A DNA stretch of 64,000 nucleotides from Treponema sp. (GCA_014804005.1 JAAVAP010000018.1:109332-173331), one strand, 5' to 3'. Shown: positions 1 to 9,865, counted from the first letter of the stretch. Made by a program: numbers and translations. The notes: generated by a model from the letters alone, not told the origin.

Positions 1-338
1 CAATGGTCAACGTTCGTCGTTATCACAAAATAATTTTTGCTTCGAACGAGTTCGAGCAGATTTTCATAGACAGGAATTGGCGGCGGACAAAATCTGTTCA
101 AATAAACATAGCGCGACCAGTACGCCCAATTTTCTTCGAGCGTTTCGTAAGGATAAAATCCGCCCGAATACATATCGTGAAAATTATATTTCGCTTCGAA
201 ATCGCCGAAATTTTCGTGAAAGCGTTTTCCGCTGTAAACATAGCCAGCCGAAGTGGAAAGTCCTGCGCCCGTGCCAATTACAACCGCCTGCGCGTTTTCG
301 ATTTTTGATTTTAATTTTTCAAGCAAGTTCGCGTTCAT
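1..338 (-). CDS. SirTM-type (class M) sirtuin / protein ADP-ribosyltransferase, partial (runs off left edge)
   Basis: Manual translation of the minus strand from ATG at 338: MNANLLEKLKSKIENAQAVVIGTGAGLSTSAGYVYSGKRF...MYSGGFYPYETLEENWAYWSRYVYLNRF...YFVITTNVDH. It has the sirtuin GAGxS and TTNVDH motifs and a SirTM-like FYPYETLEENWAYWSR segment. Start overlaps the macrodomain gene by 20 nt. Confidence 0.85.
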   Translation of the reverse strand, partial: MNANLLEKLKSKIENAQAVVIGTGAGLSTSAGYVYSGKRFHENFGDFEAKYNFHDMYSGGFYPYETLEENWAYWSRYVYLNRFCPPPIPVYENLLELVRSKNYFVITTNVDH

Positions 339-1065
339 AAAATTTTTTGTCCTCGTCGGTAAATACATTGAAAATAATTTTTATGTTGTAGCCGTCTTTC
401 GCAAGCCACGCTTTGACTGTCCTTACTGCCAATGCGCAGGCTTCGTCTTTTGGGTAGCCGAACACGCCGGTGGAAAGGCAGCAAAACGCGATGCTTTTTA
501 AATTCATTTCTTTCGCTTTTTCCAAGCATGAAATGTAGCAGCTTTGCAAATCGGATTTGTTTTGCGCCGTAACTTTTCCGGAGACAATCGGACCTACGGT
601 GTGAAAAATATATTTGCTCGGCAAATTGTACGCGCTGGTAACTTTTACTTTTCCGTTCGGCTCGTCGCCACCCTGCATAATTTTTTGGCAATCAAGCCGC
701 ACTTGGACTCCCGCAAAAGAATGAATGCAATTGTCGATGCAATTATGAAGCGGCTGAAAACATCCGAGCAATTTGCTGTTGCATGCGTTGACAATCGCAT
801 CCGAATTGAGGCGCGTGATGTCGCCTTGCCACAAAGCGATGCCGCCGCGATAATCAAGATTTGCGACGTTCACGATTCCGCGCTTTTGTGTTTGTTCGGA
901 AAGATATTCGTCCTGCAATTTTATGAATTCTTCCGTCGCAGGAAGTGGCATGCGGAGATTGCACAATGCGCGAAAATATTGCGGCTTTTCCGATTCTGAA
1001 AGCGGCGGAATTTTTTCGCGGCGTTCTTCGGAAAGAATTTCAATCAAACGGTCGAGCGATTTCAT
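319..1065 (-). CDS. Macrodomain protein (Zn-macro type protein-ADP-ribose hydrolase)
   Basis: ORF 248 aa: GGIALWQGDITRLNSDAIVNACNSKLLGCFQPLHNCIDNCIHSFAGVQVRLDC...GKVKVTSAYNLPSKYIFHTVGP...SIAFCCLSTGVFGYP; macrodomain motifs. Confidence 0.92.
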   Translation of the reverse strand: MKSLDRLIEILSEERREKIPPLSESEKPQYFRALCNLRMPLPATEEFIKLQDEYLSEQTQKRGIVNVANLDYRGGIALWQGDITRLNSDAIVNACNSKLLGCFQPLHNCIDNCIHSFAGVQVRLDCQKIMQGGDEPNGKVKVTSAYNLPSKYIFHTVGPIVSGKVTAQNKSDLQSCYISCLEKAKEMNLKSIAFCCLSTGVFGYPKDEACALAVRTVKAWLAKDGYNIKIIFNVFTDEDKKFYERELA

Positions 1066-1204
1066 AATTTTATCTTATCACAATTTTTTCATTTTGTCTT
1101 TCATCAACATATCCTAACGAACGATAAAAAAATGATTTTTTTGTTTGCATTATTTTAAAAACGGATTTATACTATTTATATAACCTAATTTCAAGGAGAT
1201 TCCC

Positions 1205-1669
1205 ATGGGAAAGTATGTCATCGCAAAAACAAAGGTTGGATTCAAATTCAATCTTGAGGCGGCAAACGGGCAAGTGATTTGCACATCGCAATCGTACACG
1301 ACAAAAGTAAGCTGCAAAAAGGCAATCGAGAGTTTGCAAAAAATCGCCAAGTCGCCAATCGAAGATCAGACCGTAAAAGGCTACACCGAAGAAAAGAAGC
1401 CGAAGTATGAAGTCTATCAAGACAGGAAAAAAGAATATCGATTCCGACTGATTGCGTCAAACGGAAAGAACATTGTGTCCGGCGAAAGTTATACAACATT
1501 GCAAGCCTGCAAATCAGGAATTATGTCTATTCAAAACAACGCCACTTCCGAAATTGTAGATACTTCATTGGCAGAAAAAAAGCCAGCGGCAAAAGCGGAG
1601 AAAAAACCTACTGCGAAAAAGCCCGCCGCGAAAAAAACTGCTGCAAAGAAGACAACTACAAAAAAATAA
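1205..1669 (+). CDS. Tandem DUF1508 (YegP-like) protein with Lys/Ala-rich histone H1-like C-terminal tail
   Basis: Two repeats (F.F.L.A.NGQVICTSQSYTTKVSCKKAIESLQ and YRFRLIASNGKNIVSGESYTTLQACKSGIMSIQ) followed by KKPAAKAEKKPTAKKPAAKKTAAKKTTTKK. Confidence 0.85.
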   Translation: MGKYVIAKTKVGFKFNLEAANGQVICTSQSYTTKVSCKKAIESLQKIAKSPIEDQTVKGYTEEKKPKYEVYQDRKKEYRFRLIASNGKNIVSGESYTTLQACKSGIMSIQNNATSEIVDTSLAEKKPAAKAEKKPTAKKPAAKKTAAKKTTTKK

Positions 1670-1716
1670 CTTTTTTCTTGTTATCGAAAAATTATTTATT
1701 GCAATGATGAAATGCT

Positions 1717-1752
1717 AGAAAATCCGCGCATAAATGTTTGCGCGGATTTTCT
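1717..1752 (+). terminator. Rho-independent-type terminator hairpin
   Basis: AGAAAATCCGCGCA-taaatgtt-TGCGCGGATTTTCT then ATTTTATTTT. Confidence 0.8.
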
Positions 1753-1935
1753 ATTTTATTTTCGCTTTATTGAAAATCCAGTTGAAACTTTTGAGTTGTT
1801 GAAAATAAATGAACTCTTCGCTATAATGAAAATATTCTTGCAAGGGCTTTCGGTTATACCGTTTGTCGCGGTCGCTTTAAGGCTGGCGGCCGCCTTCCGT
1901 TCGGGGGCTTGGCAGCTTAAAGGAGATTCATTTTT

Positions 1936-3261
1936 ATGGAGAAGTTCTTCAAACTCAAAGAGAACGGAACTACAGTTGGACGCGAGATTGTGGGCGGCGT
2001 AACTACATTCCTTGCGATGGTCTACATTCTCGCCGTAAATCCGGGAATCCTCGGACAATGCGGAAACGGAATGACGTTCGAGGCGGTTTTCACTGCCACG
2101 GCAATCGCTTCGGGAATCGCGACGCTTGTGATGGCGTTCATCGCGAATCTTCCCGTGGCTCTCGCGCCGGGACTTGGACTCAACGCATTCTTCACTTTTT
2201 CCGTCGTGTTCGGAATGGGATGCTCTTGGCAATTCGCGCTCACGGCGGTTTTTGTTGAAGGCATCATTTTCATTTTGCTTTCGATTTTCGGTGTGCGCGA
2301 AGCGATAATCAAATCGATTCCGACATCGCTCAAAAAGGCGGTCGCGGCCGGTATCGGACTTTTCATCACGATCATCGGTTTGGCAAACGCCGGCATCATT
2401 TCCACGCAGACAGGAACGCTCATCGGCTTCGTAAATTTTACGGCGGAAAACAAAGCGGCGATCGTCGCAATCATCGGACTCATTCTTACGATTGTGCTTT
2501 ACGTGATGAAAGTTCCTGGCTCAATTTTGATTGCGATCATAATCACAACGATTGTCGGAATTCCGTTCGGCGTGACAAGCGTTCCGCAAAACTGGAAACC
2601 ATTTTCCGCTCCGTCCGCGCCGCTGTTTTTCCAATTCGCGTTCGGCGAGGCGTTTTCTTCAAGCGCGATGATTTTGAAATTCATCGTCGTGCTTTTCACA
2701 TTTTTGTTCACCGACATTTTCGACACAATCGGAACTTTGCTCGGCGTGGCTGAACAAGGCAATCTCAAAGACGAAAGCGGCAACGTGAAAAATGTCAAAG
2801 GCGCGTTGCTCGCCGATTCAGTGGGAACAGTCGTTGGCGCGTGCCTCGGAACTTCCACGGTAACTTCATTTGTCGAATCAACTTCTGGCGTGGCGGCAGG
2901 CGCGCGCACAGGTCTTGCCTCGGTTGTAACCGGCGTTTTGTTCCTGCTCTCGCTTTTCCTCACTCCGCTTTTCGCGCTCATTCCTGCGGCGGCCACAGCT
3001 CCGGCCTTGATTTTCGTCGGGTTTTTGATGATGAAATCTGTCACGGAAATCGACTTCGGCGATCCGACGGAAGGAATTCCCGCGTTCATCACAATCATGG
3101 TGATGCCGTTCTCATATTCGATTTCAAAAGGAATCGCATGGGGAATGATTTCTTACGTCATCACAAAATGCGCCGGAAAAAAGTCAAAAGACATTACAAT
3201 TGTAACTTGGATTTTGGCGGCAGTTTTCGTGGCGGACATGATTTTCGAAGCGGTAAAATAA
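1936..3261 (+). CDS. NCS2/AzgA-family purine permease
   Basis: 441 aa, GREIVGGVTTFLAMVYILAVNPGIL, many TM segments, ALAPGLGLNAFF motif typical of AzgA/PbuG/PbuO. Confidence 0.92.
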   Translation: MEKFFKLKENGTTVGREIVGGVTTFLAMVYILAVNPGILGQCGNGMTFEAVFTATAIASGIATLVMAFIANLPVALAPGLGLNAFFTFSVVFGMGCSWQFALTAVFVEGIIFILLSIFGVREAIIKSIPTSLKKAVAAGIGLFITIIGLANAGIISTQTGTLIGFVNFTAENKAAIVAIIGLILTIVLYVMKVPGSILIAIIITTIVGIPFGVTSVPQNWKPFSAPSAPLFFQFAFGEAFSSSAMILKFIVVLFTFLFTDIFDTIGTLLGVAEQGNLKDESGNVKNVKGALLADSVGTVVGACLGTSTVTSFVESTSGVAAGARTGLASVVTGVLFLLSLFLTPLFALIPAAATAPALIFVGFLMMKSVTEIDFGDPTEGIPAFITIMVMPFSYSISKGIAWGMISYVITKCAGKKSKDITIVTWILAAVFVADMIFEAVK

Positions 3262-3321
3262 TTTTTTTGTAGGGGAGGGATAACTCTCCCCTTGTGCCCG
3301 CACTTTGTACGAAATGATTTT

Positions 3322-3363
3322 TTCAAGCAATGAACGAATCTGAAAATTCCTTCATTGCTTGAA
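3322..3363. repeat. Perfect 13-bp inverted repeat
   Basis: TTCAAGCAATGAA (3322-3334) and TTCATTGCTTGAA (3351-3363), just upstream of the ORF starting at 3375. Confidence 0.85.
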
Positions 3364-3374
3364 TTTAAGGTTTT

Positions 3375-4568
3375 ATGAAAAGACACATTCTACTATTTTT
3401 GTTGGCTTTGTGCAGTGCCGCGGTTTCGTATGCAAAGCCAATATTTTTGAGTCCAGAGACAATAACCTATAAGGTCAGGGAAGACACTTTTTATAGCGAC
3501 GGAGGTTTTGAGGAGCCGTACAAGCCGATTAAAAAAGATTCCATAATAGTGTGGACCTCGGAAAGGTCCGTTGGGCCAATATATAGCGTAGAAACGCATT
3601 ATTACGTAAAATATGCGATTGACGCATTTTACAATGAAAAACCGATGTGGATGTATACAGACGCATTGCAGGTAGTTGATTCGGAGTTGTTGACGCAAGA
3701 AAACTCATTGATACGAATTATCCCTGAATATTATCTGGAAGTTTTGTCCAAAAAGAATTTGGCAATGATTTTCGAGAAGCAACCATTGTGGCTAAAAACA
3801 CTGGAAGAGTGCAAGAGTGGTATGTACGGGCCTGATTCCCTTGAAGATTTTTTTCATCCGGAAGAGTATTTCTTGTCGAATACGATAGTGTCATTCAGCC
3901 AGCATAATTTTTACATGGTCAAAAACATTGAAACGATTGACGATTGCAAGATGCTTACTTTACTGCGTTATAGAGACAGCCTCGACGAATCCATAAACGA
4001 AGACGTGTATTCTGACATATATAAAAAATATCAAAAAGACGCGTACATAAAGTTATTTGTTCGATTTGACGGAGACTATGTGGATTTATGGATTAATTCA
4101 AAAGATAATTTTATGGGGAGATATATCATTGCTCCTGACGTTTTATGTGAGCAAATACACGAGTTCATGGCGACTAAAGACATAGACCTCTCTAAAGTAA
4201 CATGGCTGCGCCACGCGGACGGCAGTTGCGACTACGACGACAAGATAGAGCTGCCTTTGATTCGTTTTTCGGAAAACAATAAGGCGGGCAATGCGACAGT
4301 AAACGCAAGCGAAAATCAGGGCATGGAAGAGTCTAAAACGGCATCTGCCACAGAATTATTGGAAGAAGAGGAAAAACTCAATCTTCCGGATTCGGACGAG
4401 ACAAAAAACGAAATCAAAACGGATTCCGCTGTAAAGACAGACATAAAAAAAGAAGAGAACGATTTTGACTTTCCCTTTATTCGAGTTGGTCTCGGAATCA
4501 TCATTGTGATTGCATTGCTTTCAATCATCCTTGCGATTGCAAAGAAAAAGAAAGCCAGCAATGAATAA
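3375..4568 (+). CDS. Secreted/membrane-anchored hypothetical protein (paralog 1 of local family)
   Basis: Signal peptide MKRHILLFLLALCSAAVSYA; LSKVTWLRHADGSCDYD motif; C-terminal TM and KKKK. Confidence 0.8.
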   Translation: MKRHILLFLLALCSAAVSYAKPIFLSPETITYKVREDTFYSDGGFEEPYKPIKKDSIIVWTSERSVGPIYSVETHYYVKYAIDAFYNEKPMWMYTDALQVVDSELLTQENSLIRIIPEYYLEVLSKKNLAMIFEKQPLWLKTLEECKSGMYGPDSLEDFFHPEEYFLSNTIVSFSQHNFYMVKNIETIDDCKMLTLLRYRDSLDESINEDVYSDIYKKYQKDAYIKLFVRFDGDYVDLWINSKDNFMGRYIIAPDVLCEQIHEFMATKDIDLSKVTWLRHADGSCDYDDKIELPLIRFSENNKAGNATVNASENQGMEESKTASATELLEEEEKLNLPDSDETKNEIKTDSAVKTDIKKEENDFDFPFIRVGLGIIIVIALLSIILAIAKKKKASNE

Positions 4569-4670
4569 TTAGGAAATAGCGGCGAAGAAGGCTTGGCTTG
4601 GGCTGAAAAATTTGATAATATTCGAGGGGCAGTTAGAAAACATCCGCTAAAACAATAGGGAGAAATATCC

Positions 4671-5540
4671 ATGAAAAAAGCAATTGGTAAGATTTTTGCG
4701 CTTTTTTTATTCTTCAACATTTATGGAATAAATTATAAGACACTTGAAAGTACAAAACTTTATGAAAGTGACGGCACGTTCAATTATTACGCTCGCGATA
4801 TTGGCAAGAATGAGACGGTGAAAATTTCCAAAGCGCAAATCTATTATGGCGTTTCGGATTGGAAATATTCGGTCGAAATCTTATACCATGACACCCATTA
4901 TTTTACCAATGTTGAGAATTTGGTGCCCGAAAGCATCCAAAATATTTTGTCTGACAATATATCTCTAATTCATTCAGAGGATGCCGAATGGCTTTCATCC
5001 TATTATTTTGATATGCTGAAAGAACAAAACCGAGATGTCGTCAAATCAAAACAACAAAATGGTTTCAGGGAGTATCAAGAAAGGAAAAGTGAATTTGATT
5101 ATGAATGGTATTATACTTTAAGCTTCCTTAGACCAACATATTTTTTTAATTCAGTTGTTACCATTTCATTGTTGTTTGACAATTGCAGTTTCCTTGTCAA
5201 AAATATTAGCAAGGAAAACTCTGATTATTTAATAGAGGCGGAAGTGTATGATTGGTTTATGCCAGATGCAATTCGTTCCTATTCAACTGGAGATTATGTC
5301 TTGCTAAAAGTATCGGCGGACGGTGATTATTTGAATCTTTTTTGCGACGGTCAACTACTAGGTCAGTTCGTGAAAACAAACAATGAAACAAAAACGGAGA
5401 TAAAGTCACTGATGCGTGACAACACTTGCGACCTCTCCAAAATAACATGGCCGCGCCACGCGGACGGCAGTTGCGATTATGACGCGAACAGCAATTTTAA
5501 TTGGACAACCAATAGAATCAATCCGATGGGAGGAAAATAA
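4671..5540 (+). CDS. Secreted hypothetical protein (paralog 2, lacks the C-terminal TM)
   Basis: LSKITWPRHADGSCDYD shared with paralogs 1 and 3; N-terminal hydrophobic segment. Confidence 0.75.
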   Translation: MKKAIGKIFALFLFFNIYGINYKTLESTKLYESDGTFNYYARDIGKNETVKISKAQIYYGVSDWKYSVEILYHDTHYFTNVENLVPESIQNILSDNISLIHSEDAEWLSSYYFDMLKEQNRDVVKSKQQNGFREYQERKSEFDYEWYYTLSFLRPTYFFNSVVTISLLFDNCSFLVKNISKENSDYLIEAEVYDWFMPDAIRSYSTGDYVLLKVSADGDYLNLFCDGQLLGQFVKTNNETKTEIKSLMRDNTCDLSKITWPRHADGSCDYDANSNFNWTTNRINPMGGK

Positions 5541-5544
5541 AGAA

Positions 5545-6652
5545 ATGAAAAAAGGAATTAGAAAAATATTCATAAGCATGCTTTTTATATGTGCAGGCTT
5601 CTGCTTTGCGAAGCCGATAGTCTATACTTCTACAGATGAAGTCCAGCTATTAAATGGAAACTATGAACCTGCATTGCTGCTTGACAAAAATGTTTCTGTG
5701 TATGCGAGGAATGTTTATGGAGCAGATGTGGTGGTTTCGCCAAAAGGAGAACTTTTGTGTGAAATTGTATACAAAGGCATCAACTACATTGCGGATGCTT
5801 CAAAATTTGTTCCCCAAGAGACGGAATGTGTTTTCGATGAGGGCATCATAGCATCTACCCTTAAGAATGACAAGAAAGTGCTGATTTCGAAAAACTATGT
5901 GGATTTGCTTTTCAGTCAGGACAGGGATTCTGTCAGCAAAATTGAGCCATATGGATACGAGCAATACAATGCATATAAAACAGAATTTGATTACGAATGG
6001 TTCTTGACGGTGCATGAGTTTAATCCCAGTTACATATTTAATGTTGTAATAGGACTTCATACCATTTTTGGATACTATTCTTTTTATGTTCTTGACATTG
6101 AAAAGGAATCGGACGGATACAAAATAAATGCGGTGGTGGAGAAACATTGGGATGTGGTAGTAGAACCAACAGACCCGCAAGTCTCAGGGAAAAAACAGAT
6201 ATTGACGCTAACGGTTGATGGAGATTATCTGACGATTCGTTCAGATGAAAAGACATACGGTACTTTTGTAATAGTGTCGGAGACCCTCTTATCGCAAGGA
6301 ACTAGCCTTTTGCAGAACAATACTTGCGACCTATAAGGTAACATGGCCGCGCCACGCGGACGGCAGCTGCGATTACGATAATACAAACAGCATCGCGACA
6401 GCAAGCGCAAGCGAAAATCAGGATATGGAAGAATCGAAATCGACAAACTCGCCTACCACAGAATGCGCAGAGCCTGCGGAGGAAGCCGCGTTCCCCGAAA
6501 CCGCCGAAAGCGAAAGCCCGAATGCAGAAGTGGACGTGAAGGAATCCTCCGCCCTGCCCATCATGCCGATTGCGGCGAGTGTTGTGGCTTTGGCAGTCTT
6601 GCTCGCCGTGGTTATCCTTGTGGCAAAGAAAAGGAAAGACGAGAAGAAATAA
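5545..6652 (+). pseudogene. Paralog 3 of the same family, frame-disrupted near 6331
   Basis: ORF from ATG 5545 ends ...NNTCDL* at 6336. The next frame continues VTWPRHADGSCDYDNTNS...ALPIMPIAASVVALAVLLAVVILVAKKRK to 6652. gacctataaggtaac appears where paralog 1 has gacctctctaaagtaac. Confidence 0.65.
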
Positions 6653-6723
6653 AAGGCATGCGCGTGACGTTTTTGGTGGGTGCGCTTGTTTTCCCACCAC
6701 CACGCCCAATTTATTTGCGCGGC

Positions 6724-7086
6724 TCATTTCGGAAAATAAAATTTCATAGTTTCTTCGCCGAGCTTTTCCGCGCCCAAACGCTTCGCAATCAACTTGCAAA
6801 CTTGGCGGCTCAAAAACCAGGCAAGCACAATCGCCGCGAACATCACAATCGACAAAAAAGTCGTTTCGGAATTTTCGCCGCCGTGAAGAACGTATTCGTA
6901 GAAATATTTCGCCGCAATCAAAAGCACGGGAACAAGCACGCAGCCAAATGCAAACAGCAACGCCGCGCCGCCCAATTGCAAAAAAATCACGTTGCGTTTT
7001 TGCTGCCGCTCCGTGGGAGATTTTTTTTCCGCCTTGTTCGGCGCGTCAATTTTTTTCAATTCTTCTTCAGTCATCTTCTTATTCAC
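6724..7086 (-). CDS. Small hypothetical membrane protein
   Basis: 120 aa ORF with two hydrophobic segments (VIFLQLGGAALLFAFGCVLVPVLLIA; TTFLSIVMFAAIVLAWFLS). Confidence 0.65.
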   Translation of the reverse strand: MNKKMTEEELKKIDAPNKAEKKSPTERQQKRNVIFLQLGGAALLFAFGCVLVPVLLIAAKYFYEYVLHGGENSETTFLSIVMFAAIVLAWFLSRQVCKLIAKRLGAEKLGEETMKFYFPK

Positions 7087-7136
7087 CTAAATCCTAAATT
7101 AAATTTCGCGACAAAAACTCGCCGCGAAATTCAAAA

Positions 7137-7655
7137 TCATTTTTTCGACTTCGCTTCTTCCGAATTTTTTATCGTGAGGAAAAACGAAATTATCAAAATT
7201 ATTCCGCAGACAACGATGCAAGCATCCGCCACATTAAAAGTGGGCCATCGTTCCAAACCGAATATTCCGAAAAATTTCACGTCAACAAAATCCACCACGC
7301 CTTGCGGCCTGAAAATCCTGTCGATGATGTTTCCAACGCCGCCGCCGACAATTCCGCAAATGCACCATCTTTGCAGCGAATTGAATTCATCGTTGCGAAA
7401 ATAAATCGCCACCACGAACGCAATCACCACAAGCGGCACGAGCGAAAACAAAATCGCGCGCGCGTTTTGCGAAAGCGACGCTCCCAAACTGAACGCCACG
7501 CCTTTGTTCGCCACATGAATTATTCGAAGCAAATCGCCGCCAAAAGAATATCCAACGCTGAACGGCGGAATGTTTTTCACAATCCAAAGTTTTGTGATTT
7601 GATCAAGCAAAATCACCGCTAGCGCGAGCGAAAACGGAATCAATTTTTTTTTCAT
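7137..7655 (-). CDS. lspA: Lipoprotein signal peptidase (signal peptidase II)
   Basis: LDQITKLWIVKN, NKGVAFSLG, GGGVGNIIDR, VVDFVDVKF, FNVADACIV: canonical LspA motifs. Confidence 0.95.
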   Translation of the reverse strand: MKKKLIPFSLALAVILLDQITKLWIVKNIPPFSVGYSFGGDLLRIIHVANKGVAFSLGASLSQNARAILFSLVPLVVIAFVVAIYFRNDEFNSLQRWCICGIVGGGVGNIIDRIFRPQGVVDFVDVKFFGIFGLERWPTFNVADACIVVCGIILIISFFLTIKNSEEAKSKK

Positions 7656-7729
7656 TTTTTCTCCAAAATAAAAATATAGAAAGTCAAAATTGCAAAGTGA
7701 CAACCTTGCAACCTACGCGAAAATTCTTG

Positions 7730-8515
7730 TTACAAATTCGTCGGGAAATCCAAGAAAATTCCTTCCACGCCTTTTTCTTCGAAAAGACGTTCGCGGAGCG
7801 AATTCACGCCGAATGTTTCCGTGTTGTAATGTCCGCCGGCAATCACGTTCATTCCTTCTTCCTTGATCGGATTGAAATCGCTGTGCCCCAATTCGCCGGT
7901 GATGTAGCAATCCAAGCCTTCGCGCCACGCCCAATAATGGTCGCCGCCCGCGCCGCCGGAAACAATTCCCACCGTGGAAATTGTCTTTTTTCCGAACGCG
8001 AGAATTTGATTCGGCTTTGCGTTTGGACTTAGGCGGCGAACGTTCGACAAAATTTTTTCCGACAATTCTTCCACGCTCATCGGCTTTGGAAGTTTTCCTT
8101 TTACGCCGATTTCCATTCCGCGCCACGGACAAAATTTTTTCAAAGACTTCATTTCGCAAGCGCGCGCGATCGAAAAATTGTTTCCGACTTCTTCGTTCGC
8201 GTCAAGCGGAATGTGATAGCCAATAAGCGCAATGTCGTTTTTGATGAACGCGGCAATTCGCGCATAATGAATGTAAGTGAGCGTTTCCACATTGTCCCAA
8301 AAAAGTCCGTGGTGAACGAACAGAACATCCGCGCCGCATTCGGCCGCCGCCGTCACGGTGTCCAACGTTGCGTCAACGGCAAACGCAACTTTTTTTATTT
8401 GCTTTTTTTCGGGCGCGGAATTTTGAATTTGAATTCCATTGCGCGAAGGATCGGCAGGATAATTTTCCTTTTTCAAAATCGAATTGAAATAAAAATCAAG
8501 TTCATTTAAAGTCAA
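7730..8515 (-). CDS. Nif3-like dinuclear metal center protein (GTP cyclohydrolase I type 2 family)
   Basis: GIQIQNSAPEKKQIKKVAFAVDATLDTV, DVLFVHHGLFW, YHIPLDANEEVGNN, ITGELGHSDF, GGHYNTETFGV. Confidence 0.93.
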   Translation of the reverse strand: MTLNELDFYFNSILKKENYPADPSRNGIQIQNSAPEKKQIKKVAFAVDATLDTVTAAAECGADVLFVHHGLFWDNVETLTYIHYARIAAFIKNDIALIGYHIPLDANEEVGNNFSIARACEMKSLKKFCPWRGMEIGVKGKLPKPMSVEELSEKILSNVRRLSPNAKPNQILAFGKKTISTVGIVSGGAGGDHYWAWREGLDCYITGELGHSDFNPIKEEGMNVIAGGHYNTETFGVNSLRERLFEEKGVEGIFLDFPTNL

Positions 8516-8593
8516 TTTTTTTTCTCCTGATAAATTGCAAGTTAAAGACCGCGCGGGTTTTGCGGCACTTTTATCATAACTCCCATCAAAAAT

Positions 8594-9706
8594 TTAATTC
8601 TCCATTTTTTGCCTTGTCGCGTAAACGCAATAACTCGGCGCAAATGAAGTTTCGTCTCGCGCAACGCCCAAAAATATTTTCGCAAAAAGCGGTTCTGTTT
8701 GAGACACAAATCCAAAACCCGGCATCATGTAATCGTCAATGTCCGCAAGATTCAAACTTCGAGGAAAAGCGCGCGCGTCGGGCGCGGAAAAATATTTTCC
8801 GAAAATCGAGTCGAGCTTTTCCGTGGACAATACGCTGCTCGAATCGCAGACGATAAAAATGCCTTTTTTCGCGTAACGATTTTTTGCGATGAAAGCGAGC
8901 GCGTTGTAAATGCCTTCGTAAATTTTTGAAAATTCTTGGGCGCGGCTTTTCATTGATTTTTCGCGAAATTCGATTTTCCCGATTTCATTCAAAGCAAATT
9001 TTTCGTCTTGAAAAAAATTCATTAAAAGAAAAGATCTCCGAAAAGTTTTCGTGTTCCGCAAGTTGGAAAAATCATCGTCGTACAAATCCGCGGCAAGAAC
9101 AGTGTAGCCCGCGCGGGCAAGCAAAATCAAATATGGTTCGTAGTTCAAAGTTTCGGCGAAGACATCGCTCACAAACAAAACGATTGTATTTTTTTGCGTC
9201 GAAACATTTTTGTTCGAAAAAGTGTAGAGCGTGAAATTCCGTTTGTCGAAAATTTCATTTGCCTCGTTAAAATTTGATTCCGAAAATTCGGAAGAAGTCG
9301 CGCATGAAAAATATTCGCGTTCAACTTGGACATTGTATTTTTCAGTTTGCAGGTGAACAGGATGCATGACGATTGCGACAACCAAAACAAAAATCGAAAC
9401 AAGCAAAAGCAAAATCGACGCGATGAAAAATTTCACGCTGTAAGAATCCACGAACAAATTTTGCGAAAAGCGCACGATGCTACGATAGTTTAAAATCGCA
9501 GTGACAAGCGCGAGCGCGAAAATCACGATTTCCGTAAAACGAATTTCCCACGCCAACATTTGCAAAATCATCACGATGACGCTGAGCGGAGCCAAAATCG
9601 CAAGCGCGTCGTGCCGAGTGCGCCGCGTAAAAAGAATGCGCGCGTTCAAAAAAACGAGCATCACAAGAACGAGCATCTCTCCGGCAAACGGCGTCAAAAT
9701 TCGCAT
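8594..9706 (-). CDS. Membrane protein with putative alpha/beta-hydrolase-like C-terminal domain
   Basis: 370 aa, N-terminal TM segments, then IVLFVSDVFAETLNYEPYLILLARAGYTVLAADLY. Confidence 0.6.
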   Translation of the reverse strand: MRILTPFAGEMLVLVMLVFLNARILFTRRTRHDALAILAPLSVIVMILQMLAWEIRFTEIVIFALALVTAILNYRSIVRFSQNLFVDSYSVKFFIASILLLLVSIFVLVVAIVMHPVHLQTEKYNVQVEREYFSCATSSEFSESNFNEANEIFDKRNFTLYTFSNKNVSTQKNTIVLFVSDVFAETLNYEPYLILLARAGYTVLAADLYDDDFSNLRNTKTFRRSFLLMNFFQDEKFALNEIGKIEFREKSMKSRAQEFSKIYEGIYNALAFIAKNRYAKKGIFIVCDSSSVLSTEKLDSIFGKYFSAPDARAFPRSLNLADIDDYMMPGFGFVSQTEPLFAKIFLGVARDETSFAPSYCVYATRQKMEN

Positions 9707-9865
9707 AATTCATTTTACCGAAAAAAGCGGAACTTTGCAATATATCATCAAATTGAAAACATTCAAATTCTGCGGCGCGACTTCTGCGCAATTTCAACGT
9801 GTGTTTTAAAATTTGCGTTTCTTAGAAGCCTTTATTTCTTTTGGGAAATATGATATAATTTTTTT

